Positions 1-5,615 of a DNA stretch of 5,615 nucleotides are shown here, in pieces. Source of the DNA: Bacteroidota bacterium (lineage in GTDB: Bacteria > Bacteroidota > Bacteroidia > Bacteroidales > Prolixibacteraceae). Position numbers and translations under genes: made by a program. The DNA lies in contig JAUZOB010000223.1 in the NCBI GenBank assembly GCA_030706665.1, positions 1-5,615 of the forward strand, read 5' to 3'. The stretch's first letter is position 1. Every line of letters begins with the position of its first letter. Under the pieces are notes generated by a model that worked only from the letters and a program-made list of their open reading frames with translations, searched no databases and was not told the origin of the DNA.

Positions 1-1034
1 GAATTTAATGCAGTGGAAAATATAATGGAATACATAACCGAAAGAAAGAATCCCATCACAGGGAAGGCCCACAATGAAATCATTGACGATCCGAACAAGG
101 CAAAGACGAGAGTTATTAAAGCCAAAACAGTAAAGATCCTTAACACACGTTTTGAATCCATCAGTTTCAGCAAGACCAATCCCAGGACACATCCGATCGA
201 CATAAGTCCCCAGAACCAGGCAACAGATGCAGCACCTTCAATTTCCGGATTATAGCCATGATAAACCTGCAGAAATTTAGACATCCAGTTCGCCAACCCC
301 TGTTCTGTTCCCACATATGCCATAATTCCCAGGAAAAAGAGAATGACTTCCCGATCTTTCAATAGCTCTTTGTAACTGTCGAGAGTCCCCACCTTTTCAT
401 CCTCCATCAATTCAACCTTAGGAAGCTTCACCAATATTGTCAGCAGCAACAAAAAGAACAAGACCACCGAGAACAACCAGTATAGTGAAATCCACGGCAG
501 ATTTGCAGGGACCAGATTTCTTAATATTGTAATGAACCCGCTATGATCTCCGGATCCAATCGGAACTTTTTGCATTAAATAAGTAAAGACATACGGGCTA
601 ATAAATGAAGCACTTCCAAAAACAAGTTGACTGAGAACTGCATAAAAAGCAAAATTCTCTTCTCCTCCTACAACTCTCGTCAGTGGATTTATAATAACCT
701 GCAACATGGCCATCCCCAAGCCAATAATAAACAAAGATGCCAATGCCACAGCATATACATGATAGACTGCAAACATGACAGACCCGATAAAGGTCATCAA
801 AAAAGCAATCAACATTGAAATCTTACTGCCATATCGTTCGGTCATAAATCCGGCCGGAACAGACATGATTCCATATGCCAGGAAAAATGAGAATGGCAGA
901 AATGCCGCCATTGCCAGACTCAAAGAAAAATTACTTATGACGACAGGCATCAACGGACCAAGTATATTGGTAATGAATGACAGCACAAACCAAATTAAAA
1001 GAATGTACAAAATGAATAATTTCCTTTGTTGCAT
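1..1034 (-). CDS. FucP/FHS-family MFS sugar permease, C-terminus cut by window edge
   Basis: Inner-membrane sugar transporter of the major facilitator superfamily, closest by eye to the L-fucose permease / glucose-galactose transporter (FHS, COG0738) branch. The frame is open from ATG at 1034-1032 to position 1, giving 344 codons without a stop. An in-frame TAA seven codons upstream (1055-1053) makes this the first ATG. About ten hydrophobic segments are visible (roughly residues 7-32, 44-63, 71-91, 94-116, 130-155, 183-203, 229-247, 266-290, 297-316, 318-341). GFMTERYGSK (62-71) is the MFS loop 2-3 motif, and GLGMAMLQVIINPL (105-118) matches the helix-4 family signature. MYSIIFSTALN near the edge aligns with FucP QYPTIFSLGIKN, so about 75-80 residues and the last helices are missing. 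By alignment from memory, FucP acids D46 and E135 correspond to N23 and Q112 here. Substrate is unknown; family assignment is firm. Confidence 0.88.
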   Translation of the reverse strand, partial: MQQRKLFILYILLIWFVLSFITNILGPLMPVVISNFSLSLAMAAFLPFSFFLAYGIMSVPAGFMTERYGSKISMLIAFLMTFIGSVMFAVYHVYAVALASLFIIGLGMAMLQVIINPLTRVVGGEENFAFYAVLSQLVFGSASFISPYVFTYLMQKVPIGSGDHSGFITILRNLVPANLPWISLYWLFSVVLFFLLLLTILVKLPKVELMEDEKVGTLDSYKELLKDREVILFFLGIMAYVGTEQGLANWMSKFLQVYHGYNPEIEGAASVAWFWGLMSIGCVLGLVLLKLMDSKRVLRIFTVLALITLVFALFGSSMISLWAFPVMGFFLSVMYSIIFSTALN

Positions 1035-1550
1035 TGCTTTATCTTTTTTTACTTATTATAAAAAACAAAAAACACACAGTACAAAAATCTGCAGCTTTAT
1101 CAGCAAATGAAGCACATACCATTTTTATAATCTTAGGCACAACAATTCATTGCATACAATCTCTCTTGTCTATTCGACACATAAAGATCGGGTCCTGATA
1201 TTTTGTAACTGATAAGAACTATTTGAGAACTAAATATATTTATAAATTTCCCAATTCACTTTCCAATACTACCTATTTCGCATTTATACTCCGTCAATTC
1301 TCATTTATTTAACTTTTTGAAAAAAGGAGCACATGAAATCACCAAATTACTTTTTTAGAAGGTCTGTATTGTTCTATTTTACTATAAGCCGCAATTCTAC
1401 CAGGACTTCCACTTTTTATAGCAGTTTAAAAGTACCATGATATAAAAGGCCTGTCTTTTGGACAGGCCTTTTATATCATTCATTTGCGACATTCACATCA
1501 TTCATGAAGATCGCAGCTTTGAATTTATATGATGAATGAAAGTTAAGTGC
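1035..1550. other. Intergenic region between permease and barrel-protein genes
   Basis: This AT-rich stretch of 516 bases lies upstream of the permease gene and downstream of the barrel-protein gene, both on the minus strand. It should contain the permease promoter, but no exact TAnnTTTG element with a spaced TTTG was found on the minus strand. The best partial match, TTCATTTG (minus strand, near 1100-1110), lacks a partner at 19-21 bases. The recognisable structures are the long perfect hairpin at 1437-1479 and a 35-residue plus-strand ORF at 1333-1440, preceded by AAGGAG but only three bases from the ATG after the last G. Positions 1480-1550 show nothing convincing. Confidence 0.6.
1437..1479. 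terminator. Perfect 19-bp hairpin, probable bidirectional terminator
   Basis: Left arm 1437-1455 and right arm 1461-1479 are perfectly complementary over 19 bp, around a five-base loop TTTTG. The core is AAAAGGCCTGTC paired with GACAGGCCTTTT. The T-run ends the 3' side of the stem on either strand, the usual form of a bidirectional intrinsic terminator. On the minus strand it lies 71 bases past the stop of the beta-barrel gene, so it most likely ends that transcript and insulates the permease gene. On the plus strand it would end any transcript of the short ORF at 1333-1440. Confidence 0.85.
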
Positions 1551-2102
1551 TCAGAAGAATATCCCGAGTGTAAATGAAGCCGTCCTATTCTTAACATCTC
1601 CATCGTTTCCCGTATTGACATTCAAGAGGCCAAGCCCATAATTGAAACCCAATTGAATTACACTATATTCCACTCCGGCACCAAAGCCCCAACCCAGGTC
1701 CATTCGTTTAAGGTCTGTGCCAAATTTTGCATCATTATTTGCAATAACACCAACAGCTGCATAGGGACCGGATTTAACAAACAAGAACGCCTTATCAATA
1801 CCATACTTCAGGGTCAAGTTCATCCGATCTTCTATATATCCGAAATGTTGTTCAACTGTTCCAATCTTGCCGCCCTTTTGTACAAATAACAGTTCCGGGG
1901 AGAAATAGAAAGAGTCATTTATTTTAAAATCACTCATAAACCCCACTTCTGCATTGGTTGTTGCTTTCGAGGTCATAGTGTATCCCTGATAAGACACATC
2001 AAGCTTTGAAAAATTTACTCCCCCTTTAAATCCAAATTTCTGAGCAAAGGAAAAAGATGCCATCGCAATAATAAAAACAAGTGCCAGTGTAATTTTCTTC
2101 AT
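1551..2102 (-). CDS. Secreted outer-membrane beta-barrel protein (PorT/OMP_b-brl_2 type)
   Basis: A 183-residue protein probably exported by Sec and inserted in the outer membrane as a small barrel. Residues 1-20 form a clear signal peptide: two lysines, a hydrophobic core, then FSFA with cleavage before Q21; there is no lipobox cysteine. The mature protein opens with KFGFKGGVNFSKL (22-34), the typical first strand of this family. FYFSPELLFVQKGGK (65-79), LTLKYGI (96-102) and SGPYAAVGV (111-119) correspond to the usual PEL...KG, PLLLKY and GPY elements. It ends in alternating strand sequence with terminal FF (182-183), as expected of a C-terminal barrel signal recognised by the BAM complex. 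Length fits an eight-stranded barrel, but strand count is inferred. Function is unknown; family members are generally annotated only as porin-like. It appears monocistronic, with its own promoter (2188-2218) and terminator (1437-1479). Confidence 0.88.
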   Translation of the reverse strand: MKKITLALVFIIAMASFSFAQKFGFKGGVNFSKLDVSYQGYTMTSKATTNAEVGFMSDFKINDSFYFSPELLFVQKGGKIGTVEQHFGYIEDRMNLTLKYGIDKAFLFVKSGPYAAVGVIANNDAKFGTDLKRMDLGWGFGAGVEYSVIQLGFNYGLGLLNVNTGNDGDVKNRTASFTLGIFF

Positions 2103-2183
2103 AACTTTAGTTTTTGGTAAATATTATTTAGACAAAATAGAATTTTCACACAATCGATGATAGTTTTCATACCAAATTGGCGA

Positions 2184-2199
2184 CCGTTAAAGTTAACGG
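2184..2199. promoter_or_regulatory. Perfect palindrome overlapping the barrel-gene -7 element
   Basis: CCGTTAA (2184-2190) and TTAACGG (2193-2199) are perfect 7-bp inverted arms separated by AG. The palindrome covers the putative -7 element at 2188-2195, where a dimeric repressor would block RNA polymerase. The operator role is inferred from symmetry and position only; no regulator can be named. Confidence 0.35.
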
Positions 2200-2218
2200 A
2201 ATATCATTAAAAAGCAAT
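2188..2218 (-). promoter_or_regulatory. Putative Bacteroides-type promoter of the barrel-protein gene
   Basis: Read on the minus strand, ATTG (2218-2215) is followed after 19 bases by TAACTTTA (2195-2188). This matches the Bacteroides primary sigma consensus TTTG / 19-21 / TAnnTTTG at three of four and seven of eight positions. It would give a leader of roughly 75-80 bases before the ATG at 2102. The -7 element lies inside a perfect palindrome (2184-2199), suggesting possible regulation. No transcript data were available. Confidence 0.45.
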
Positions 2219-2269
2219 ACAATATCTATGGTAAATATTCATAATAACAATTAAATCCGGAATACATAT

Positions 2270-2302
2270 AAAAAAAGAGGCTGACCTTGCGGGTCAACCT
2301 CT
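2270..2302 (-). terminator. Intrinsic terminator, probably of alaS
   Basis: On the minus strand, AGAGGTTGACC (2302-2292) pairs with GGTCAGCCTCT (2286-2276) around a five-base loop. This gives an 11-bp stem with one U-G wobble, followed directly by a run of seven T (2276-2270, the first shared with the stem). On the plus strand the wobble becomes a C-A mismatch and the downstream T-run is broken, so the structure is directional toward minus-strand transcripts. The only upstream minus-strand gene is alaS, whose stop lies about 215 bases away, leaving an unusually long 3' untranslated region. Confidence 0.75.
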
Positions 2303-2429
2303 GAACTTTATTTTCTTAAACTATAAGTACAACACACAATTGCAATAGACGATGCAAGCCGAATACACGTTAAGACGGCATTGCTAAATATCGAATGCAC
2401 AAAACATAAACATCGTCCAACTTTTCCTG

Positions 2430-2505
2430 CCCTTGTTCTACCCTTCCTTTACCCTTGCTCTACCCAATAGGGTAAAGGAAGGGTAAAGGAACGGTAGAGC
2501 AAGGG
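2430..2505. repeat. Inverted pair of three-unit 11-bp tandem arrays
   Basis: The left arm (2430-2465) is three tandem 11-bp units, CCCTTGTTCTA, CCCTTCCTTTA and CCCTTGCTCTA, plus CCC. After the loop AATA (2466-2469), the right arm (2470-2505) is the inverse: GGG followed by TAAAGGAAGGG, TAAAGGAACGG and TAGAGCAAGGG. The arms match at 32 of 36 positions; one of the four differences is a G-U wobble in RNA on either strand. The structure starts 12 bases past the alaS stop codon and has no T-run on either side, so it is not a standard terminator. It may stabilise the alaS mRNA 3' end, or be a dispersed intergenic repeat of the REP/MITE kind. Its copy number in the genome is unknown from here. Confidence 0.85.
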
Positions 2506-2517
2506 TAAAACAACATC

Positions 2518-5145
2518 CTAGTTGTTTAGACCGATCAACTGACGAGCTTTATTCAAAGCGGCAGGAATTCCGGCAGGATTTTTCCCTCCGGCATTGGCAT
2601 AGAAAGGCTGACCTCCACCTCCACCCTGTACTTCTTTGGCGATTTCGCGGATGATCTGTCCGGCATTCAATCCTTTTTCCTGAATCAGGTTATCGGAGAT
2701 CATCACAGTCAGACTGGCTTTCCCCTCTACTTCGGCACCCAGTACCAGGAACAGATTCTCGACTTCTCCACGCAACTGGTAAGCCAGGTCTTTGATTGCC
2801 ACAGGCGAATCCAGTGCAACCTTTTCCAGAATAACATTCATTCCATTCAAAGATTCGACTTTGGTTACCAGTTCTTTTTTTACCTCCAGAGCTGCCTTCC
2901 GTTCAAATCCTTCGATTTGCTTGCGTAATTTAGCATTGGCATCCAACAGGTCGGCAACAGCCTTTTCCAGATCTTTCGGATTGCCCAACAGCGCTTTTGC
3001 ATCAGCCAGTTGTTTCAATCCGCTTTTGATATATTCTTCAGCTTTATCAGCTGTGATAGCTTCAATACGTCGCACTCCTGCAGAAATTGCGCTTTCTGAC
3101 AAGATTACAATTTGTCCGATCTGTCCGGTTGCAGGAACATGAGTTCCTCCGCAAAGCTCAACAGACTCACCAAATTTGACCATTCTTACAAAGTCGCCAT
3201 ACTTTTCGCCGAACAATGCAATTGCACCCATTTGCTGAGCTTCTTCGATCGGAATTGCCCGATGCTCGTCAAGAGCCAGGTTCTGACGGACCATGCTGTT
3301 TGCGATTTGTTCAACCTGCTGAAGTTCTTCGGCAGTAACTTTCTGGAAATGCGAAAAGTCGAAACGAAGAGCCTCATCTTTCACCAGTGACCCTTTCTGT
3401 TCAACATGGGTTCCAAGTACTTTACGCAAAGCATAATCAAGCAAGTGAGTGGCAGTATGATTGTTCGCAGTCTGACGACGGCGGCTTTCATCGACTCTTG
3501 CCATGAATTCGACTTCAAGGTGCTCTGGTAATTTGTCAACGATATGTATGCTCAGATTATTTTCTTTCTGGGTATCTATAATCCGGATCTTCTGTCCGTC
3601 AGCTTCCAGGGTTCCGGTGTCGCCCACCTGACCACCTGATTCGGCATAGAAAGGAGTGCGATCAAATACCAGCTGGAAGAAAGTCTTTTTCTTCTGGGTT
3701 ACTTTCCGGTAGCGGGTAATGCGTACAGGAGCTTCAAGTGTGTCGTAACCGACAAATTCGGTGCTTTCGCTTTCCCGAATTTCCACCCAATCTTCTGTCT
3801 CAACAGCCGAAGCATTTCGCGAACGATTCTTCTGCTCTTCCATTTCTTTTTTGAATCCCTCATGATCAACTTCCATCCCGTTTTCTTTCAGGATCAGTTC
3901 GGTAAGGTCAAGCGGGAATCCAAAAGTATCATATAAGGTAAAAGCTTCTTTCCCGGTAATCACAGTACGGCCGGACTTACGGGTTTTAGCCATTATTTCG
4001 TCAAGTAGGGTAATACCTGTTTCGAGAGTGCGAAGGAAAGATTCTTCCTCTTCACGGATTACATTTTGAATCAACCCCTGTTGTGCGCCCAGTTCAGGGA
4101 AAGTTTCGCCCATGTCGGTAATCAGTACAGGGAGTAATTTATAAATAAATGGCTGATGAATTTCGAGGAAGGTATATCCATAACGAACAGCACGGCGAAG
4201 GATACGACGTATAACATATCCGGCCTTATTATTCGACGGAAGCTGTCCGTCGGCTATTGCAAATGAGATCGCACGAAGGTGGTCAGCGATTACTCGCATG
4301 GCAATACTTACTTTTTCATCCTGACCATATGGTTTGCCACAGATCGAGGAGATTTCAGCAATTATATCCTGGAAAATATCGGTATCGTAATTTGACTTTT
4401 TCCCCTGAATAGCCATACAAAGACGTTCGAATCCCATTCCGGTGTCAACATGACGCGCAGGAAGTTCCTCGAGCGACCCGTTCGCCCTACGGTTAAACTG
4501 CATGAATACCAGATTCCATATTTCGATAACCAGCGGATCACTTTGATTCACCAATTCACGTCCCGGGATCTTTGCACGTTCTTCGTCATCACGAAGATCG
4601 ATGTGAATTTCAGAACACGGGCCACAGGGACCGGTATCACCCATTTCCCAAAAGTTATCTTTCTTGTTTCCTAAGATAATCCGATCTTCCGGAAGGTGGT
4701 TTTTCCAATATTCAAAAGCTTCGTTGTCGCGCGAAACATTGTCAGATGCACTTCCTTCGAAAATGGTGGCATAAAGACGATCCTTATCCAGTTTGTAGAC
4801 CCCAGTCAGCAATTCCCAAGCCCAATCGATGGCATCTTTCTTGAAATAATCGCCAAACGACCAGTTTCCAAGCATCTCAAACATGGTATGATGGTAAGTA
4901 TCGTGACCGACCTCTTCAAGATCATTATGTTTTCCTGAAACACGGAGGCATTTTTGAGTATCGGCAACACGCGTATATTTCGCAGCTTCGTTCCCCAGAA
5001 ATAAGTCTTTAAACTGGTTCATCCCTGCATTGGTAAACATGAGCGTCGGATCGTTCTTCACGACCATTGGGGCCGAAGATACAATATGATGACCCTTAGA
5101 AGCAAAAAAATCCAAAAATGCTTTCCTGATTTCTCTCGAATTCAT
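2518..5145 (-). CDS. alaS: Alanyl-tRNA synthetase (AlaRS), complete
   Basis: Cytoplasmic class II synthetase that activates alanine with ATP, charges tRNA-Ala, and hydrolyses mischarged Ser- or Gly-tRNA-Ala. Length is 875 residues, against 876 for the E. coli enzyme. Motif 1 lies near the N-terminus (FFASKGHHIVSSAP, 13-26, with NDPTLMFTNAGMNQFK, 31-46). Motif 2 spans QKCLRVSGKHNDLEEVG (64-80) and the HHTMFEMLGNWSFG segment (85-98). Motif 3 includes DTGMGFERL (234-242). The editing domain has HTATH (563-567) and CGGTH (665-669), giving the zinc-binding histidines and cysteine H563, H567, C665 and H669. A helical linker (about 710-760) leads to the C-Ala/DHHA1 domain, which ends in the glycine-rich GGGGGQPFYANAGG (840-853). 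All expected parts are intact. The start at 5145 places the N-terminus as in homologues. It is transcribed divergently from the MerR-type gene and seems monocistronic, with a terminator at 2270-2302. Confidence 0.98.
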   Translation of the reverse strand: MNSREIRKAFLDFFASKGHHIVSSAPMVVKNDPTLMFTNAGMNQFKDLFLGNEAAKYTRVADTQKCLRVSGKHNDLEEVGHDTYHHTMFEMLGNWSFGDYFKKDAIDWAWELLTGVYKLDKDRLYATIFEGSASDNVSRDNEAFEYWKNHLPEDRIILGNKKDNFWEMGDTGPCGPCSEIHIDLRDDEERAKIPGRELVNQSDPLVIEIWNLVFMQFNRRANGSLEELPARHVDTGMGFERLCMAIQGKKSNYDTDIFQDIIAEISSICGKPYGQDEKVSIAMRVIADHLRAISFAIADGQLPSNNKAGYVIRRILRRAVRYGYTFLEIHQPFIYKLLPVLITDMGETFPELGAQQGLIQNVIREEEESFLRTLETGITLLDEIMAKTRKSGRTVITGKEAFTLYDTFGFPLDLTELILKENGMEVDHEGFKKEMEEQKNRSRNASAVETEDWVEIRESESTEFVGYDTLEAPVRITRYRKVTQKKKTFFQLVFDRTPFYAESGGQVGDTGTLEADGQKIRIIDTQKENNLSIHIVDKLPEHLEVEFMARVDESRRRQTANNHTATHLLDYALRKVLGTHVEQKGSLVKDEALRFDFSHFQKVTAEELQQVEQIANSMVRQNLALDEHRAIPIEEAQQMGAIALFGEKYGDFVRMVKFGESVELCGGTHVPATGQIGQIVILSESAISAGVRRIEAITADKAEEYIKSGLKQLADAKALLGNPKDLEKAVADLLDANAKLRKQIEGFERKAALEVKKELVTKVESLNGMNVILEKVALDSPVAIKDLAYQLRGEVENLFLVLGAEVEGKASLTVMISDNLIQEKGLNAGQIIREIAKEVQGGGGGQPFYANAGGKNPAGIPAALNKARQLIGLNN

Positions 5146-5284
5146 AATCGTCTATAACTTTCTTTAATGAGTTGTTTTATTTAATCCCCGTGAAAACGTT
5201 TTGTCACCCGGTCTCAATTTTTCGCCTGCCGTCTGACATTTTTACTTTTTCCGTTCACGGAATATCCTTATTTTTGAATTGTTG

Positions 5285-5317
5285 CAAAGTTAGCCGATTT
5301 ACTTAAATTTGCTCTAA
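5285..5317 (-). promoter_or_regulatory. Putative alaS promoter
   Basis: On the minus strand TAACTTTG (5292-5285) is an exact match to the Bacteroides -7 consensus TAnnTTTG. A weak -33 candidate, TTAG (5317-5314), lies 21 bases upstream. Transcription would begin near 5278, giving a leader of about 130 bases. The exact -7 match at a suitable place ahead of a housekeeping gene is the main support; the -33 element is poor. Confidence 0.5.
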
Positions 5318-5339
5318 GCGTATTTAAATTCTTATAAAT

Positions 5340-5372
5340 TTTGCGCTTATAACAAAACAAAAGACATATTTG
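5340..5372 (+). promoter_or_regulatory. Putative promoter of the MerR-type gene
   Basis: TTTG (5340-5343) is followed after 21 bases by CATATTTG (5365-5372), which matches TAnnTTTG at seven of eight positions with allowed spacing. Transcription would start near 5378-5380, giving a leader of about 160 bases before the GTG start. No transcript evidence was available. Confidence 0.42.
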
Positions 5373-5538
5373 TCCCGTCTTTCTTGTTTCGGAATGTTAT
5401 TTCAAGATGAAACCATCACCAAAAACAACCCGATTAAAGCAGGAAGTTCTGACAGATCATGTTGTTTCACATGGGGAATTATCCACCAGGAAGCCCTTAA
5501 ATGACATTTTATTTTGATTAATCTTTAAATTGATCACT

Positions 5539-5615
5539 GTGCCTTACAGAGAGAAAAAAATAGAAAAGCTTTATTATTCGATCGGTGAAGTTTCGGAGAT
5601 GTTCAATGTGAACCC
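5539..5615 (+). CDS. MerR-family transcriptional regulator, N-terminal fragment
   Basis: Only the first 25 codons are present before the window ends. The translation from GTG at 5539 includes KLYYSIGEVSEMFNVNP (residues 10-26, the last codon incomplete). This is the first helix of a MerR-type winged helix-turn-helix domain, which binds DNA as a dimer; YYSIGEVAEMF is the usual wording in Bacteroidota homologues. GTG is chosen because an in-frame TGA at 5515-5517 leaves only TTG (5530) and GTG (5539) as upstream starts, and the short lead-in PYREKKIEK fits homologues as I recall them. There is no clear Shine-Dalgarno sequence. The gene diverges from alaS. What it regulates, and whether it senses a ligand, cannot be seen because the effector domain is outside the window. 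Confidence 0.82.
   Translation, partial: MPYREKKIEKLYYSIGEVSEMFNVN

Larger units (their letters stand above)
2103..2517. other. Intergenic region between barrel-protein gene and alaS
   Basis: This 415-base gap holds, from left to right, the leader and putative promoter of the barrel-protein gene (about 2103-2218), the probable alaS terminator hairpin (2276-2302), a stretch with nested inverted repeats (2348-2417), and the inverted array of 11-bp units (2430-2505). No ORF in it looks coding on either strand. An 11-base direct repeat TGGTAAATATT occurs at 2115-2125 and 2229-2239, but it is AT-rich and probably meaningless. Confidence 0.6.
5146..5538. other. Divergent promoter region between alaS and the MerR-type gene
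   Basis: This 393-base region contains back-to-back putative promoters for alaS (minus) and the MerR-type gene (plus), and the leaders of both. Two small palindromes lie in the alaS leader: AAAACGTTTT at 5193-5202, inside a near-palindrome 5190-5207, and TTCCG-TTCA-CGGAA at 5249-5262. A 36-codon plus-strand ORF (5407-5517) lies in the MerR leader. No T-box, riboswitch or long hairpin was recognised. Confidence 0.6.

Noticed and set aside
627..1110. Two overlapping plus-strand ORFs of 63 and 111 residues (627-818 and 775-1110).
   Set aside because: They are antisense to the permease gene, whose minus-strand frame shows family motifs and regular membrane helices. Their own translations show no family features.
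2115..2239. 11-base direct repeat TGGTAAATATT at 2115-2125 and 2229-2239.
   Set aside because: It is AT-rich, not flanking a recognisable element, and close to chance expectation in such sequence.
2430..2505. CRISPR array or ordinary intrinsic terminator as explanations for the repeated region after alaS.
   Set aside because: The 11-bp units are contiguous with no spacers, and neither side of the hairpin carries a T-run.
2792..4938. Several plus-strand ORFs of 74-116 residues and a 63-residue minus-strand ORF inside alaS.
   Set aside because: All lie within the intact, fully recognisable alaS frame and are shadow frames.
5204..5239. An 11-residue minus-strand ORF in the alaS leader, considered as an attenuation leader peptide.
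   Set aside because: It contains no alanine codon and there is no terminator/antiterminator pair after it, so alanine-dependent attenuation is not supported.
5146..5292. T-box riboswitch upstream of alaS.
   Set aside because: No T-box consensus, specifier stem or leader terminator is visible, and T-boxes are mainly a Firmicutes feature.

Overview
The window looks like a chromosomal segment from a member of the Bacteroidota, most likely order Bacteroidales. Four things point there. The alanyl-tRNA synthetase has a Bacteroidota-style motif 2 (GHDTYHHTMFEMLGNWSFG). A small secreted beta-barrel protein of the PorT/OMP_b-brl_2 type is present. Start codons lack strong Shine-Dalgarno sequences. 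Several upstream regions carry matches to the Bacteroides -33/-7 promoter (TTTG, 19-21 bases, TAnnTTTG). The genus cannot be fixed from sequence alone.

Layout, left to right. Positions 1-1034 (minus strand) are the first 344 codons of a sugar permease of the FucP/FHS branch of the major facilitator superfamily; its C-terminal end lies beyond the left edge. Positions 1035-1550 are a non-coding gap with a 19-bp perfect hairpin terminator and one doubtful 35-residue ORF. Positions 1551-2102 (minus) encode a small outer-membrane beta-barrel protein, with a good promoter match overlapped by a perfect palindrome. Positions 2103-2517 are a second gap, holding that promoter, the probable alaS terminator, and a 76-base inverted repeat built from 11-bp tandem units that begins 12 bases past the alaS stop. 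Positions 2518-5145 (minus) are a complete alaS. Positions 5146-5538 are a divergent promoter region. From 5539 to the right edge (plus) is the first part of a MerR-type regulator gene.

Functionally this is mostly ordinary housekeeping sequence. alaS charges tRNA-Ala, and the MerR-type regulator diverges from it. The barrel protein and the permease look like separate transcription units, since each is separated from its neighbour by more than 400 bases and a terminator. No mobile element, CRISPR array, tRNA or rRNA gene was seen. The most unusual structure is the inverted array of 11-bp units at 2430-2505. Smaller points are the substituted proton-coupling acids in the permease, the palindrome over the barrel-gene promoter, and two short ORFs placed next to regulatory structures.
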